A stretch of DNA of 64,000 nt. It comes from Prostheceraeus crozeri. Lineage: Eukaryota; Platyhelminthes; Polycladida; Euryleptidae. Positions 9,912 through 22,335 of this stretch are shown one piece after another (position 1 is the first letter of the stretch; every line of letters starts with the position of its first letter). The stretch lies in the NCBI GenBank assembly GCA_907163375.1, contig CAJQUW010001664.1, positions 62,001-126,000 of the forward strand, in the 5' to 3' direction. A program made the position numbers and the translations under genes. A model generated the notes under the pieces. It was given only the letters and a program-made list of their open reading frames with translations. It made no database searches and was not told the origin of the DNA.

Positions 9912-11629
9912 CTGAAATGAGAATTAGAGGTAATTTCTGATATGTTTTCAGATTTTCTGTTTCATACTTCACGGAGCGATAAACAAAGAGTTTCAAGATT
10001 CTACATCATTATATCACATGACATGCGTGTTTGACTCAAAATTTAAAGCAAGAAATAGGCGTGGATTGTCGAGATCGGTGAGAGAACAAGGATGGTCCAT
10101 TTGGGGGCTATTGTGTACCGGTACATATTGGGCAGTCTGCGAACAACCGAAGGAGCATGGAATCTGTAAGCCGAACAGCACCTGCGCAGTGAGTGGAGCT
10201 TCTTCCCGCGCACGAGCTTCTTGTTATTGTTAATATACAGATTGTCATCCAACATCAGTAAAACAACAATTCTTAAGTTGTAACGTCAGTCGTCTTGCAA
10301 GTTACAGAGCCTCAAACATCGCAAAATTCCATTTGTTTCTGTAGATTCATGTACTTTCGAGTTTCATATACTCATAGCACAAATAACATAATATTCAAAC
10401 CTGATCCAACATGAATCTGAAATCTCAAAATGAAATTTGTCATTTCTAGGATTATGATTGCACTTTATGGTAGAATAGTTCATCATCGGGCAGAAATACG
10501 ACATTTTTCTATACCGTTAGCTTGACCGATTTGCTGCTATAGATAATGAAAACGTCATGACAACTGATGTTACTGTCGCAGCGAAACAAGCAGTCTCTCC
10601 TGATCGCAAAATGATATTTACAGAATTTATTGTAGGCGCGACACATTTTGATTCTTCATAAGATCTAGCAACATTTACACAGATCGGTGTCTGACCAGCA
10701 GTTGAAATTGTCATCAACAAACAGCTATTGTCCATAGTAGTCACATCAACTTGCACAAAGCGTTAACGCTATCAGGACCGGGCGATTTTTATCGTTTTCA
10801 AAAACTGTTCATAACAATTAAAGTATTTCTGAAATTTGTTTGGTCACACAGATCTATGTGGTGACATAAGCACAACATTCTACATCAATTTTAGTACTTT
10901 AAATAGCAACTTGAAATTTGAACGTAAATAATATTTTTTCATGCATTACTACATTTTTCTATCTTTGTGTCTCGTTCTAATGGCTTATTCGCTATAAAGA
11001 CAATGTTATGAGACATCCCGAATGAAATCTTTCCAATGATAATACACAATTTACACTATTCTATGGGTTTCATGTCACAAAAACTCATTTCCTCAATATT
11101 ATCTACATGTAGATAGATGTAGGCCTATACTATATATGCATATTACATGCGCACGTACATTAAATGTACAATGTATGTTTCACAACTTTTCTCCTATGCC
11201 AATTGACAAGGAAAAAACCCAAAAATTGGTATTATTGCAATTAAAGTTTATCAAGCATTGCACAATTACATCGCTGCAGAGAATGACAGAGAGACGATTC
11301 AAATTTGTTGGGAGTCAAAGTGTGTGGAGGGCTCGGAGTTCCAACCTTCAAAAATAGCCGCACAATTGTATTACAAGTCGATGCGTCGCCTATCAACAAA
11401 TAGAAAAGGCAAGAAGAAAAAGGGGATCGAGTCTGTGACGCGCACCGCAAGGCCAGACACACGGAGACTTTGACATACACACGCAACACGCAAACTACAC
11501 TCGCACCAAAAGGTCAGACAGACATTACGTCATACCAAACTACACTCAAACAAGGCAAGGAACAGAATTTGGAAGGAAAATACAGAAAAGATAAGCATCA
11601 AACATGTACCTCAGAGATAAACTACAAAC
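9912..11629. other. Intergenic or intronic stretch, no gene recognised
   Basis: Short open frames at 10018-10233 (+), 10517-10756 (-) and 11136-11489 (both strands) show no domain, no paired splice sites and no convincing repeat structure. It may contain introns of the lectin-like gene. Confidence 0.3.
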
Positions 11630-12175
11630 GATAAGCAAACACAAAACAAAATTAGAAATTTCGAAGTTACTCGAAACATCCTTTGCCCTTTTCCAGCTTG
11701 AAACATCCGGGAGAATAATTTCATTCTTTGTTGTGGTAATTAAAGAAGTGACAACCGATGTCGGTCTGTAGTTGGACTATTCTGTGCTATCTGTTCTCTC
11801 GAGGTCAATTGGTGGATTGAAAAATTCCATTTGCTTCTCTTGTTGATACACCGGCCATTTTCCTGGGGGAGTCTCAGAAATGCAGGACCCGTTTCCATGG
11901 TTCACCGACTTCATTCACCTTAATGCCACGTGACACTTGATCAGCGGCATTAGTATGACCGGGTATGTATCTCCATTGAGTAATTGACGCTTTGCTAGTG
12001 GTCTCCTGAACTCTCCATGAGACAAACGGCAGTATCTTATTCGATTGGTTTTGAATCCAGCCCAGTGTTATCATACTGTCGGTAAAAATTTCACAACTGA
12101 ATTTGATTCCAATTTCTCTTGATATTGTATCGTTCAATCTTGCAGCCAATACTGCCTCTAACAGTTCTAGCTTAT
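11630..12175 (-). mobile_element. BEL/Pao LTR-retrotransposon fossil (RNase H region of pol)
   Basis: Minus-strand translation shows KLELLEAVLAARLNDTI, then FTDSMITLGWIQ, ILPFVSWRVQET, QWRYIPGHTNAADQVSRG and PWKRVLHF. This is the RNase H-like portion and downstream linker of BEL/Pao polyproteins, where the usual wording is W-T-D-S-x-x-x-L-x-W-I and V-P-x-x-x-N-x-A-D-x-x-S-R-G. It is a fragment and is broken. It stops abruptly where the Harbinger-type terminus begins at about 12176, so the DNA transposon inserted here. No LTRs are visible, so age is unknown. Confidence 0.75.
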
Positions 12176-12593
12176 GGGGCCATCACACCAGAGCACGTCC
12201 TTACTACTCTCATGACGTTCTAAGAGCAAGGGGTGAGGACGTGGCTTGACGTAGTAGAAACGGGGACAATGGCGTAGGAACGTGGTAAGAACCTGATTGA
12301 CGTGGTTGACGTGGAGGAATTTTGAACACGATCAAAATGTGCGTAGCGAAGACGTGCTCAAATATTGGTCGTAGTTTGAACCTATTGCGTGCGTAGTACT
12401 GACCGGCTTGACGTATTACTTATGTTGTACGAACTGGCTTAACGTGGTTCTGACGCAGCGAGGTTTTCCTAGACGTATCATGAGCGTGAGGCGTACGTAG
12501 TCATCTCAAACAGTATATAGTAAATACTGAAACGGAATCATCCTTGTATAAGTTTCCTTGTCAAAAACATGTCTGACCTCGACACTATTCATA
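12176..12593 (+). mobile_element. PIF/Harbinger element, left end and 5' region
   Basis: Begins at an abrupt break in the BEL/Pao coding sequence with tggggccatcacaccag, preceded by TTA, the 3 bp target type favoured by PIF/Harbinger. The next 300 bp are unusual: the word (t)tgacgt or acgtgg recurs many times between 12200 and 12500, as if arranged as subterminal transposase-binding sites. An ATG at 12569 starts MSDLDTIH, the first residues of the Harbinger transposase, before the frame is interrupted at 12592 by the orphan transposon. The matching right end was not found. Confidence 0.5.
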
Positions 12594-15500
12594 GGGGTGG
12601 CCGTAAAAAACTTTTTTTTGAATTTTTAATTTTCCCTATCATATTTTTTTGACAAATTATGCCAATATGACCATAACATTTTCAAATTGAAAATTAAAAG
12701 ATATTTGACCCCCGCACATTCAAATTTTGAATTCCAAATTTTGATTTTATTCAAATATTTAAATATTTTTGAAATTACCTTGAAGAAAGTTTTCCCTGGG
12801 TCCAAAGTGTTCAATTACATGTAAACAAACTTCCTTGCAAATATGATTAGTTTTTATACACGTTCAACCCCAGCACCAGAGCTTCAAAATTCATATATTT
12901 TCTGTATTTTAACCATTTTTAGTCTTTTATCGTGTAATTAATGACAGTACAAAACGTACTACTTAACTTTTCCTTGTCATTGAATTAATGAGTAAGTGTC
13001 GAATGAGCGTCAAGAGAAATGTGAACTTAATCCTAAGTCATTTGACCCCAGCACATCACACATGAAAATTGAAACTATTTGAGCAGAATTCTCTTCATAA
13101 GTATTCATTCAGAAATAAGAATTCAACGCTGATGTTGATATAACGTTTGATATACGAATATTGGTCTGTTAAATCCATTCGTTTAACAGGTGATCGTTTT
13201 ATTCACAACTTCTGTCTTCCAAAAGGTCAACATTGCAACTTCATGTCTGAATAAAATATTTTGTTTTGCATTTGTCTAATTGACATTTACGAATAATATT
13301 GACAATCATCAACAAAAGCAGACCTGAATGGTTCAGTTGACATGATTACAAAGTAGGATAATATGTAAGATCAAAGCATTTCATTTGTAACACTATACGA
13401 TATCACCGAATTAAAAACAACAGATGTTATTACGTAACATTAACTTTGACTTGGCATTTCGAGTTGTCGTGAAGACGTGACTCACGCAGTAACTTACATC
13501 AAATAAGGTTTGGTAACTAGCGAGACCTGGCAATTTACTTGAATTATTTCTTTACTTGAGGAATTATGTTACGATCGCAATGTACCTACGAATTCTTTGG
13601 GAAATCAGCGGAATTACGAATTGATAATGCTAATGTACTTCCAACTGCTTTAGACTGCATGCGGCACTTGATGTATCTACGCGAACAGAAAACAAATGGT
13701 ACAACAAATACTGATAATGAAGCAAGAAGTTGTGCACGAAGAGTAATGCAAATTTGGGAGAAGGCAGGAATACCAACTGTAACTTCAGAAACGAGACTTG
13801 GAGCAAGAATCAAAGATATATTCGACACTAGCAAAAAACTGAAAAAGATACCTGTCGAAAGACGCAATAGTGAAAAAGTTATCAGAGAATTTGAAGCGTA
13901 CAAAAATGATCTTTCAAAACTACTCGACTTTTCAGCATGTAAATGCAAGTCGAGAGTAACTTGTACATGTCCTAGAACTGTCAAAGTTCCCGAATGTGAG
14001 TGGGAATTTCTATGTGATCAGCGAAGCAAAAGAAAAATGGTTATATCGATTGTTGACAGAAATGAAACACAAAGAAGGATGAAGAGAAACATAAGAATTG
14101 CTAAAGAATGCGACAGAAATGAAAAGGCTCTCTCATCGTCATCGTTTGTCATTAATGAAGAATTTGAAGAAGGGTTTGAAGAATATGAAAAACACACTTT
14201 ACCTGAATCTCAAGATGAGGATTTCGAATTGCCAGAAAATCCATGTGTATCAACATCACTTCCAAGAGGTAGAAATTTACAAAAGGTGTCAATGATTGCT
14301 GACCGATATTTGATAAGCGACACAGCTGCGGCAGCTCTTTGTTCAGCAACTCTTCAGGATATTGGGCATGACAAGATAGTAGATCGCAATAAGATCCGTC
14401 GTGAAAGAAAAATGTCCCGAGAAAATTTGCCCCCAGGATCTGATGAGGAAAAAATAAAAGCCTTATATTTTGATGGGCGAAAAGACGACACCTTGATTGA
14501 TGGAAAGTATATAACAAAAGAAGAGCATTTTGTTTTAATTTCTGAACCTGGCACGAAATACATTGGTCATGTTTCCCCTGTATCTGGGACTGCGAATAGT
14601 ATTGTGAATTCTATTACGGACTATTTCGACGAGAATGGCATCTATCTAAACAATCTTCAACTGGGTAATTTGGACAATTTTCCGTTTCATTATTACCGGT
14701 ATACCCAGTTGTAAAGATCGTCATCGGTCTTTAACATTCTAATTTACAAATTACTTCAACAAATTTTCTAAAGGATTACTGTATAAATCGGTAATATGAA
14801 TTTAAGTATTTATGTTTATTTACACTTATGCTTACATTACACTTTCGTAAGTGAAATTAGAAGCTGAGATAACAAATTTAAGTTATCATTTGCAAGAGTA
14901 TGATATTTTTGGTTTTGTATCGGCATGAATCTTAGGAAACTACATGTAATGTATAGACCTAGGATAATTCGTCTCATTATTATATTTTTTTCGATTAAGC
15001 TGTTCGTCACTCTCATTACTTTCATATTTTTTTCAGTTGGATGTGACGGGACAAACGTAAATACAGGCTGGAGAAATGGTGTAATCACTTTGCTCGAGAA
15101 GAAACTGAGAAGACCTCTTCAGCATGCAGTCTGTCTACTTCATATAAACGAATTACCACTGCTCCATTTAATAATTGCCATGGATGGACCAACAACTGGT
15201 GTTAGCAGTTTTTCGGGACCAATTGGAAAGGAAATTCAGACTTGCCACGAAATGGAACCGGCAAGTTTTGAAGCAATCAAAAATTCAAATTTTCCTTCTG
15301 TACCAGAATCAGTTATTTCAATACTCTCTAATGATCAGAGATACATTTTGGAGATCACTTATGCAGTAATGAATGGCTCAGTATCAGAAAGATTGAAAAA
15401 ATTGAAGCCGGGACCAGTAAATCACTCGCGATGGCTGACTACTGCATCACGAATATTACGCTATTATGTTTCGGTTCGAGCACCATCAGTTGCACTTAAG

Positions 15501-15681
15501 TTGCACTTAAGTTATCAGTTGCATTTTATATTGTTCATATCTACGTTCCAATCTGGTTTGCATTAAAAAGAATGAATTGATTCATCATGGTGCTAAGCAT
15601 TTTTGAAAACTAGTTTCATTTTGTCAAAAAAATATGATAGGGAAAATTAAAAATTCAAAAAAAGTTTTTTACGGCCACCCC
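12594..15681 (+). mobile_element. Orphan 3.1 kb DNA transposon with ~60 bp TIRs, TA target site
   Basis: The ends are inverted repeats of about 60 bp: GGGGTGGCCGTAAAAAAC at 12594, and its complement ending at 15681, continuing through a T-run, gaatttttaattttccc and tatcatatttttttgac. They differ by one base of T-run length plus the inner edge. TA flanks both ends (12592-12593 and 15682-15683). It encloses one spliced gene (13566 onward). It lies inside the Harbinger transposase coding sequence. The superfamily is not one I can name. Confidence 0.8.
13566..15590 (+). pseudogene. Transposase-like gene of the orphan transposon (two exons)
   Basis: Exon 1 is 13566-14664 and the intron 14665-15036 (GT..AG, 372 bp, preceded by ..tttcag). 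Exon 2 starts at 15037 and gives VGCDGTNVNTG. Visible features are a Cys-rich cluster ACKCKSRVTCTCP (about residues 122-137), an acidic middle, then DRYLISDTAAAALCSATLQD, IRRERK and ALYFDGRKDDT. After the intron come RPLQHAVCLLHINELPLLHL, FSGPIGKEI and HSRWLTTASRILRYYVS. The protein belongs to a family I recall as uncharacterised in many invertebrates. Asp in YFDGRKD and in GCDGTN are candidate catalytic acids (inference). An 11 bp direct duplication (ttgcacttaag) near 15500 shifts the frame, so this copy is probably dead. Confidence 0.65.
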
Positions 15682-17040
15682 TACGATCGTATTGCCAAGT
15701 CTATTGGATGACGAAATTTTGAAGCTACTGCTCATCAAGAAAATCAAGATAGATTAAAGAAGAAGACCAAGAGTATGCTGGGTGCGCAACTGGCTAAATT
15801 TGGACAGCAGATTGAATATGGGCATTATCACACTCTCATGCAGCAACTACGACTACATGATATCAGTGCATTTGTGAACTTTCTTCGTATGCCACCGCAT
15901 ATGTTTGATCAGCTGGTCAATAGAGTTGGTATAATATGTAAAAACACGATACAAATTACCGAAAAGCTTTGGGCCCTGGACTAAAGATCGCTATAACGTT
16001 ACGATACCTAGCAAATGGTGACAAATACCCGACTCATCAGTTCGATTTAAGAGTGGCGCGAAATACCATCTGCAAGTTTATACCCGAAGTCTGCAAAGCG
16101 ATTGTGGACGAATATAAGGGTGAGGTATCAAAGTGTCCAACCACTCCAGAAGAATAGCGTCTCGTATCGGAAGAATTTCTGGAAAATGGAATGTTCCTCA
16201 TGCATGTGGTGCTATCGACGGAAAGCATGTATCGATACAATGTCTACCTAACACTGGATCGATGTATCGTAACTACAAGAAATTCTTCTCCCTTGTTCTC
16301 CTTGTCCTGGTTGATGCACAGTACAAGTTTCTTTGGATTGATGTCGGTGGTTGCGGCTCAATGTCAGATGCCCAGATATTCAACGCATCCGAACTGATAG
16401 AGTGCTTGGAGGATGGGACCATCGGCTTCCCCAAACCAGATATGATGCCTAATGATGACCTCAACATAACGTATTTCATCTTGGGTAATGACGCGTTTGG
16501 TCTCCGGACATACCTCATGAAACCGCTTTCAAACAGAGGACTGACCAGAGAACAGGCCATTGCCAATTATAGACTATCAAGAGGATGTCGACTTGTGGAG
16601 AACGCGTTTGGAATCTTGGCTCAAAGATGGCAGTGTCTTCTCTCTACAATGCAGCAGAAACAGGACGTAGTGAGATCAGTAGTGGAAGCCTGCGTTTGCT
16701 TTCATAATCTGATGAGATTGCACTGTCCAGATCTTCATAGTGCTAGCGTTGATAATGAAGATGACAAACATGATACCTTCTTGGAGGATCGGTGACGCCA
16801 TGCATAACATCAACTTCACCATCGGAGCCAACCATGATAATGTTGCTGGTAAGAAACAACGAGAGTATTTGAAATTCTATTTCAACAGTCCTGCGCAAGA
16901 TCCTGCGCATGAGGTCCTGCGCCAAGTCCTGCGCAGTCCCATGGCAAGATCGCATGATATAACTGTAATAACTTTAGGTAGGACTATTTCAATTTATCAA
17001 TCTTTTCACTACTATTAATTAAAATGAAATAATGACATGA
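14481..17040 (+). repeat. Tandem duplication, 2560 bp, copy 1
   Basis: Direct repeat of 2560 bp: 14481-17040 is followed immediately by 17041-19600. The unit starts inside the orphan transposon (at the aaagacgacacc word), runs across its right TIR and the Harbinger transposase, and ends ..aataatgacatga. The copies share the same frame disruptions and differ at only about a dozen bases by eye. They therefore duplicated after the elements had decayed, and recently. A 2-3 base microhomology (ga/aa) lies at the junction. Confidence 0.9.
15684..16795 (+). pseudogene. PIF/Harbinger transposase (DDE), copy 1
   Basis: Continuation of the Harbinger transposase whose first codons lie at 12569-12592. 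Early part: GHYHTLMQQLRLHDISAFVN and MPPHMFDQLVN. Middle: LKIAITLRYLANGDKY. Catalytic part at 16133-16795: NVPHACGAIDGKHVSIQ (first Asp), FLWIDVGGCGSMSDAQIFN (second Asp), YFILGNDAFGLRTYLMKP (third acid) and SRGCRLVENAFGILAQRWQ. This is the DDE_Tnp_4 layout. It is broken by the orphan-transposon insertion and at least two frameshifts (near 15965 and 16150-16170). Its partner Myb/SANT-like protein was not seen. Confidence 0.85.
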
Positions 17041-19600
17041 AAAGACGACACCTTGATTGATGGAAAGTATATAACAAAAGAAGAGCATTTTGTTTTAATT
17101 TCTGAACCTGGCACGAAATACATTGGTCATGTTTCCCCTGTATCTGGGACTGCGAATAGTATTGTGAATTCTATTACGGACTATTTCGACGAGAATGGCA
17201 TCTATCTAAACAATCTTCAACTGGGTAAGTTGGACAATTTTCCGTTTCATTATTACCGGTATACCCAGTTGTAAAGATCGTCATCGGTCTTTAACATTCT
17301 AATTTACAAATTACTTCAACAAATTTTCTAAAGGATTACTGTATAAATCGGTAATATGAATTTAAGTATTTATGTTTATTTACACTTATGCTTACATTAC
17401 ACTTTCGTAAGTGAAATTAGAAGCTGAGATAACAAATTTAAGTTATCATTTGCAAGAGTATGATATTTTTGGTTTTGTATCGGCATGAATCTTAGGAAAC
17501 TACATGTAATGTATAGACCTAGGATAATTCGTCTCATTATTATATTTTTTTCGATTAAGCTGTTCGTCACTCTCATTACTTTCATATTTTTTTCAGTTGG
17601 ATGTGACGGGACAAACGTAAATACAGGCTGGAGAAATGGTGTAATCACTTTGCTCGAGAAGAAACTGAGAAGACCTCTTCAGCATGCAGTCTGTCTACTT
17701 CATATAAACGAATTACCACTGCTCCATTTAATAATTGCCATGGATGGACCAACAACTGGTGTTAGCAGTTTTTCGGGACCAATTGGAAAGGAAATTCAGA
17801 CTTGCCACGAAATGGAACCGGCAAGTTTTGAAGCAATCAAAAATTCAAATTTTCCTTCTGTACCAGAATCAGTTATTTCAATACTCTCTAATGATCAGAG
17901 ATACATTTTGGAGATCACTTATGCAGTAATGAATGGCTCAGTATCAGAAAGATTGAAAAAATTGAAGCCGGGACCAGTAAATCACTCGCGATGGCTGACT
18001 ACTGCATCACGAATATTACGCTATTATGTTTCGGTTCGAGCACCATCAGTTGCACTTAAGTTGCACTTAAGTTATCAGTTGCATTTTATATTGTTCATAT
18101 CTACGTTCCAATCTGGTTTGCATTAAAAAGAATGAATTGATTCATCATGGTGCTAAGCATTTTTGAAAACTAGTTTCATTTTGTCAAAAAAATATGATAG
18201 GGAAAATTAAAAATTCAAAAAAAGTTTTTTACGGCCACCCCTACGATCGTATTGCCAAGTCTATTGGATGACGAAATTTTGAAGCTACTGCTCATCAAGA
18301 AAATCAAGATAGATTAAAGAAGAAGACCAAGAGTATGCTGGGTGCGCAACTGGCTAAATTTGGACAGCAGATTGAATATGGGCATTATCACACTCTCATG
18401 CAGCAACTACGACTACATGATATCAGTGCATTTGTGAACTTTCTTCGTATGCCACCGCATATGTTTGATCAGCTGGTCAATAGAGTTGGTATAATATGTA
18501 AAAACACGATACAAATTACCGAAAAGCTTTGGGCCCTGGACTAAAGATCGCTATAACGTTACGATACCTAGCAAGTGGTGACAAATACCCGACTCATTAG
18601 TTCGATTTAAGAGTGGCGCGAAATACCATCTGCAAGTTTATACCCGAAGTCTGCAAAGCGATTGTGGACGAATATAAGGGTGAGGTATCAAAGTGTCCAA
18701 CCACTCCAGAAGAATAGCGTCTTGTATCGGAAGAATTTCTGGAAAATGGAATGTTCCTCATGCATGTGGTGCTATCGACGGAAAGCATGTATCGATACAA
18801 TGTCCACCTAACACTGGATCGATGTATCGTAACTACAAGAAATTCTTCTCCCTTGTTCTCCTTGTCCTGGTTGGTGCACAGTACAAGTTTCTTTGGATTG
18901 ATGTCGGTGGTTGCGGCTCAATGTCAGATGCCCAGATATTCAACGCATCCGAACTGATAGAGTGCTTGGAGGATGGGACCATCGGCTTCCCCAAACCAGA
19001 TATGATGCCTAATGATGACCTCAACATAACGTATTTCATCTTGGGTAATGACGCGTTTGGTCTTCGGACATACCTCATGAAACCGTTTTCAAACAGAGGA
19101 CTGACCAGAGAACAGGCCATTGCCAATTATAGACTATCAAGAGGATGTCGACTTGTGGAGAACGCGTTTGGAATCTTGGCTCAAAGATGGCAGTGTCTTC
19201 TCTCTACAATGCAGCAGAAACAGGACGTAGTGAGATCAGTAGTGGAAGCCTGCGTTTGCTTTCATAATCTGATGAGATTGCACTGTCCAGATCTTCATAG
19301 TGCTAGCGTTGATAATGAAGATGACAAACATGATACCTTCTTGGAGGATCGGTGACGCCATGCATAACATCAACTTCACCATCGGAGCCAACCATGATAA
19401 TGTTGCTGGTAAGAAACAACGAGAGTATTTGAAATTCTATTTCAACAGTCCTGCGCAAGATCCTGCGCATGAGGTCCTGCGCCAAGTCCTGCGCAGTCCC
19501 ATGGCAAGATCGCATGATATAACTGTAATAACTTTAGGTAAGCCTATTTCAATTTATCAATCTTTTCACTACTATTAATTAAAGTGAAATAATGACATGA
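17041..19600 (+). repeat. Tandem duplication, 2560 bp, copy 2
   Basis: Second copy of the unit. It holds the 3' part of the orphan transposon gene (17041-18130, including the intron and the right TIR ending at 18241) and a second Harbinger transposase remnant (18335-19355). That remnant has the same motifs as copy 1 and a few private differences, such as VGAQYKF for VDAQYKF and one extra in-frame stop early in the middle segment. Near the unit's end both copies carry four close 'cctgcgc' words (19450-19500; 16890-16945 in copy 1). Confidence 0.9.
18693..19355 (+). pseudogene. PIF/Harbinger transposase catalytic part, copy 2
   Basis: 220-residue open frame with NVPHACGAIDGKHV, FLWIDVGGCGSMSDAQIFN, LGNDAFGLRTYLMKP and ENAFGILAQRWQ. 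It is the duplicate of 16133-16795 and differs by a handful of residues. The upstream segments (18335-18720) are present in other frames, so the gene is not functional. Confidence 0.85.
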
Positions 19601-20485
19601 TGTTTTTCTAAATGCCTGCCTTTTTTGTAGTGGTTTTCAAGTTTTTTAGAGTTATAAAAAATTGAATGAATTTTATTAAATTACACGAATTACTTTTGTA
19701 AGATTGTGTCATCTAATACATGAATGAATGGAATGTAAACATAAATTTACTAACCACATACAATATATAGCCTTGTGTAGTTTATATCATGCTAAATGTC
19801 CATAATTGTATTCATAAAAATCATTCCAATAATATTATTCAAAAATATTCCTATATTCTTATCAATACGAACCTTTTATCATCAAAGTCTCTTGATAAAT
19901 GATACATAAGGATAAATTGACATTTGGCCAAGTTTACATAAACCTTCGCCCCACTAGGGGGGGCGCTCAGCGCCTCCCCTAGTGGAAATTTTGTGTAGCT
20001 CTAGATCAAAGAAAGATACGATCTTGAAATCTTAGATAGCTTATTTCTACGTATTCTGCACATTATCACGTAATTTGAGCAAAATCTGATCAGTACCTTT
20101 GAAGAAAAATAATTATTTCGAAGGATAACTGAATTATTGAGTCTAAGATACGTGTGATACACTATACACATTTTTATGTTATGCATCTAACTGGTATTTG
20201 AATTACAGGAGATTGAGATCTGTCATTCTACGAACTTCTGTGTAGATGAATAATTAGACTCTGATAACTTTCAATGGGAGTCTCTGAGGATACACACACA
20301 CAAAAGTTTGTCGCAACATTACGTAGTGAATTGTAATGCTCATTGACTTGCGAGTTTCCCATATACACTATCATTTAGTATTGGTCATCCTTTATTAGAC
20401 AATCACAATGAAGTGTTTGTTTCAACAACTTGAATACATAATGACAGCTTTTGAAGAATCTTGGTAATTAGTCATCGCCAGCATC
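19601..20485. other. AT-rich non-coding stretch with a GC hairpin
   Basis: No gene seen. At 19951-19985 a GC-rich near-perfect hairpin (CCACTAGGGGGGGCG / CGCCTCCCCTAGTGG, loop of 5) stands out in AT-rich DNA; it could be an end of another mobile element. 20290-20485 is the leader of the piggyBac gene. Its left terminus was not found. Confidence 0.4.
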
Positions 20486-22286
20486 ATGCCTCGCAATGTG
20501 CGCAGACTTTCACCTTCGGAAATTGCCGCCCTCATAGAACAATCAGAAGAATCAGAAGATAGTGATATTTCTCAACATACTGAGTCGGAAAATGAGTCGG
20601 AAAGTGAAGACGATGCACTCCATCAATACGTCGACGATTTATCTGATGAGTCTGACAATGATCCCCCAGCACCTGTTACTCACCAAGAACTGACTTATTC
20701 GCAACTGAAATTAGATCAAGCTGATTTTCGCCCTCAAACTCAAACTGACGTCGGACCGCATCGATCAAGGCCTGATCTACAAGGCATCAGAGGCGAGTGG
20801 GATGCTGCCCCGCCTCGCGTGCGCCGTCGTCGGGATCCCGCTAATATATTGACTGATGCGGGCGGCGTCAATGTCAGTTCAGCAAGGAATACGACATTTG
20901 AAGCAGATGCTTTCAAATTATTCATAACCGATGAAATTGTAAATGAAATACTTTTGCATACCAACGACAAATTACGAATTGAGCGACAGAGAATTGAAGA
21001 CACCTGCACAGCCAACACGCTGGACAAGACGACTCATAAACTTCGGGATATCACGCATAGTGAGATGCACAAATGCATTCTTCGGCTTGTGTATACTTCG
21101 TGGATTCTACAAGAATTTGACTTTGCCTCAGCTTTTTCACCATGAAACTGGCCCTGCAATATTTCGGGTCACCATGGGATCGAGACGGTTCGCTATGATA
21201 ATGAAAACTATCTCTTTCGACGAATTGGAGTCTCGAGAAGAAAGAAGACAAAGAGACAAATTAAGGTGAATATTCGATAAAGTTGATGAGAACCTGAGAA
21301 AACATTTCCTGCTATCTGAATACGTAACTTTAGACGAGACCTTGGTACGTTTTCGAGGCAGATGCCCCTTTCGAATGTATGTACCAAGTAAACCTGGAAA
21401 GTATGGAGTTATTATAAGAACCGCTACCGATGCAAATTATCGCTATATGTGGAAGATGTGGTCACATTCCAGCAAATCAAACGACTCAGACAATTCTCCA
21501 CCAGCAGTCTATTTCAAGGATGTTCCGACAATGGTTAAATATATGACCAATGAATTGAAAGGTACCGGACGCAATATCACGATGAACCGCTTCTTCACAT
21601 CGATACCTTTGGCAGAAGAATTGAGCACCGAACGGCTTACTGTAGTGGGTACTGTCAATAAACGTCGCAAGTACTTACCGACTGAATTGACTGATCCTCG
21701 GAATCGAGAAGCTGAGACGAATATATTTGCTTTCCGTAATGGCGTGACCTTGGTGTCCCATTGTCCGAAACCGAAGAAACTAGTGCTGGCATTGAGCACT
21801 CAACACCACAACCCTCTTGCTGGCAGCAACACAAAGAAATCAGAGATAATTCTCTGTTACAATGCTACAAAAGGCGGCGTTGACTCAATGGACGCAATAA
21901 TTGCAAATTACATTTTCAAACCTGCTGCACGTCGTTGGCCTACCACGGTTTTCTTTTTCCTGATTGGAGTTGCTGAAGTAAATGCTTCGACAATTCTATT
22001 GATAAATCGAGGGCAAGGCGCTAACGAAGCGAGGAAAGGAGTTCGTCGAGAAATAATATTTTCAATGGGACAGCAGTTGGTCCGACAAAGAAATGATGAG
22101 CGCATCGCAGACCGATCTTGTCTGAACAATACAACACTGACAGAACTATCGTGCTTTACAAATGAATTGCATCAACATGGCACCTCAACTGATGATTCCG
22201 CAACGACATCAGAGAGAGGGAGACGTTTAATTGTTTGGAAGCCCTTGTCGGTGACAGTGACAGAAGATCAAAGACAAATAAAATGA
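20486..22286 (+). pseudogene. piggyBac-family transposase
   Basis: N-terminal part at 20486-21145: an acidic Ser/Glu/Asp-rich leader (SEESEDSDISQ ..), then FEADAFKLFITDEIVNEILLH and TSWILQEFDFASAF. C-terminal part at 21342-22286: VRFRGRCPFRMYVPSKPGKYG, TGRNITMNRFFTSIPLAEEL, VGTVNKRRKYLP, IILCYNATKGGVDSMD and ARRWPTTVFFFLIGVAEVN. This is the DDE_Tnp_1_7 order of motifs, with Asp in GGVDSMD. The two parts are in different frames, with a linking segment in a third around 21120-21340, so it is inactivated. The C-terminal zinc-finger typical of the family was not seen. TTAA ends were not identified. Confidence 0.8.
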
Positions 22287-22335
22287 CAAAAAAATTGCTG
22301 TAATATTTGTGCAAAAACTTTGTTTGTGAAAGAGA

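Noticed and set aside
10517-10756. Minus-strand ORF of 79 residues as a host exon
   Set aside because: No splice sites in phase and no domain. A 'SPGPDS'-like segment just upstream hints at very old LINE debris, but too weak to call.
14152-14517. Minus-strand ORF opposite the orphan transposase
   Set aside because: Shadow of the plus-strand exon, which has the recognisable motifs and splice sites.
19601-20485. Right end of the Harbinger element
   Set aside because: No sequence complementary to the left end (ggggccatcacacc) was found here, and the BEL/Pao fossil does not resume.
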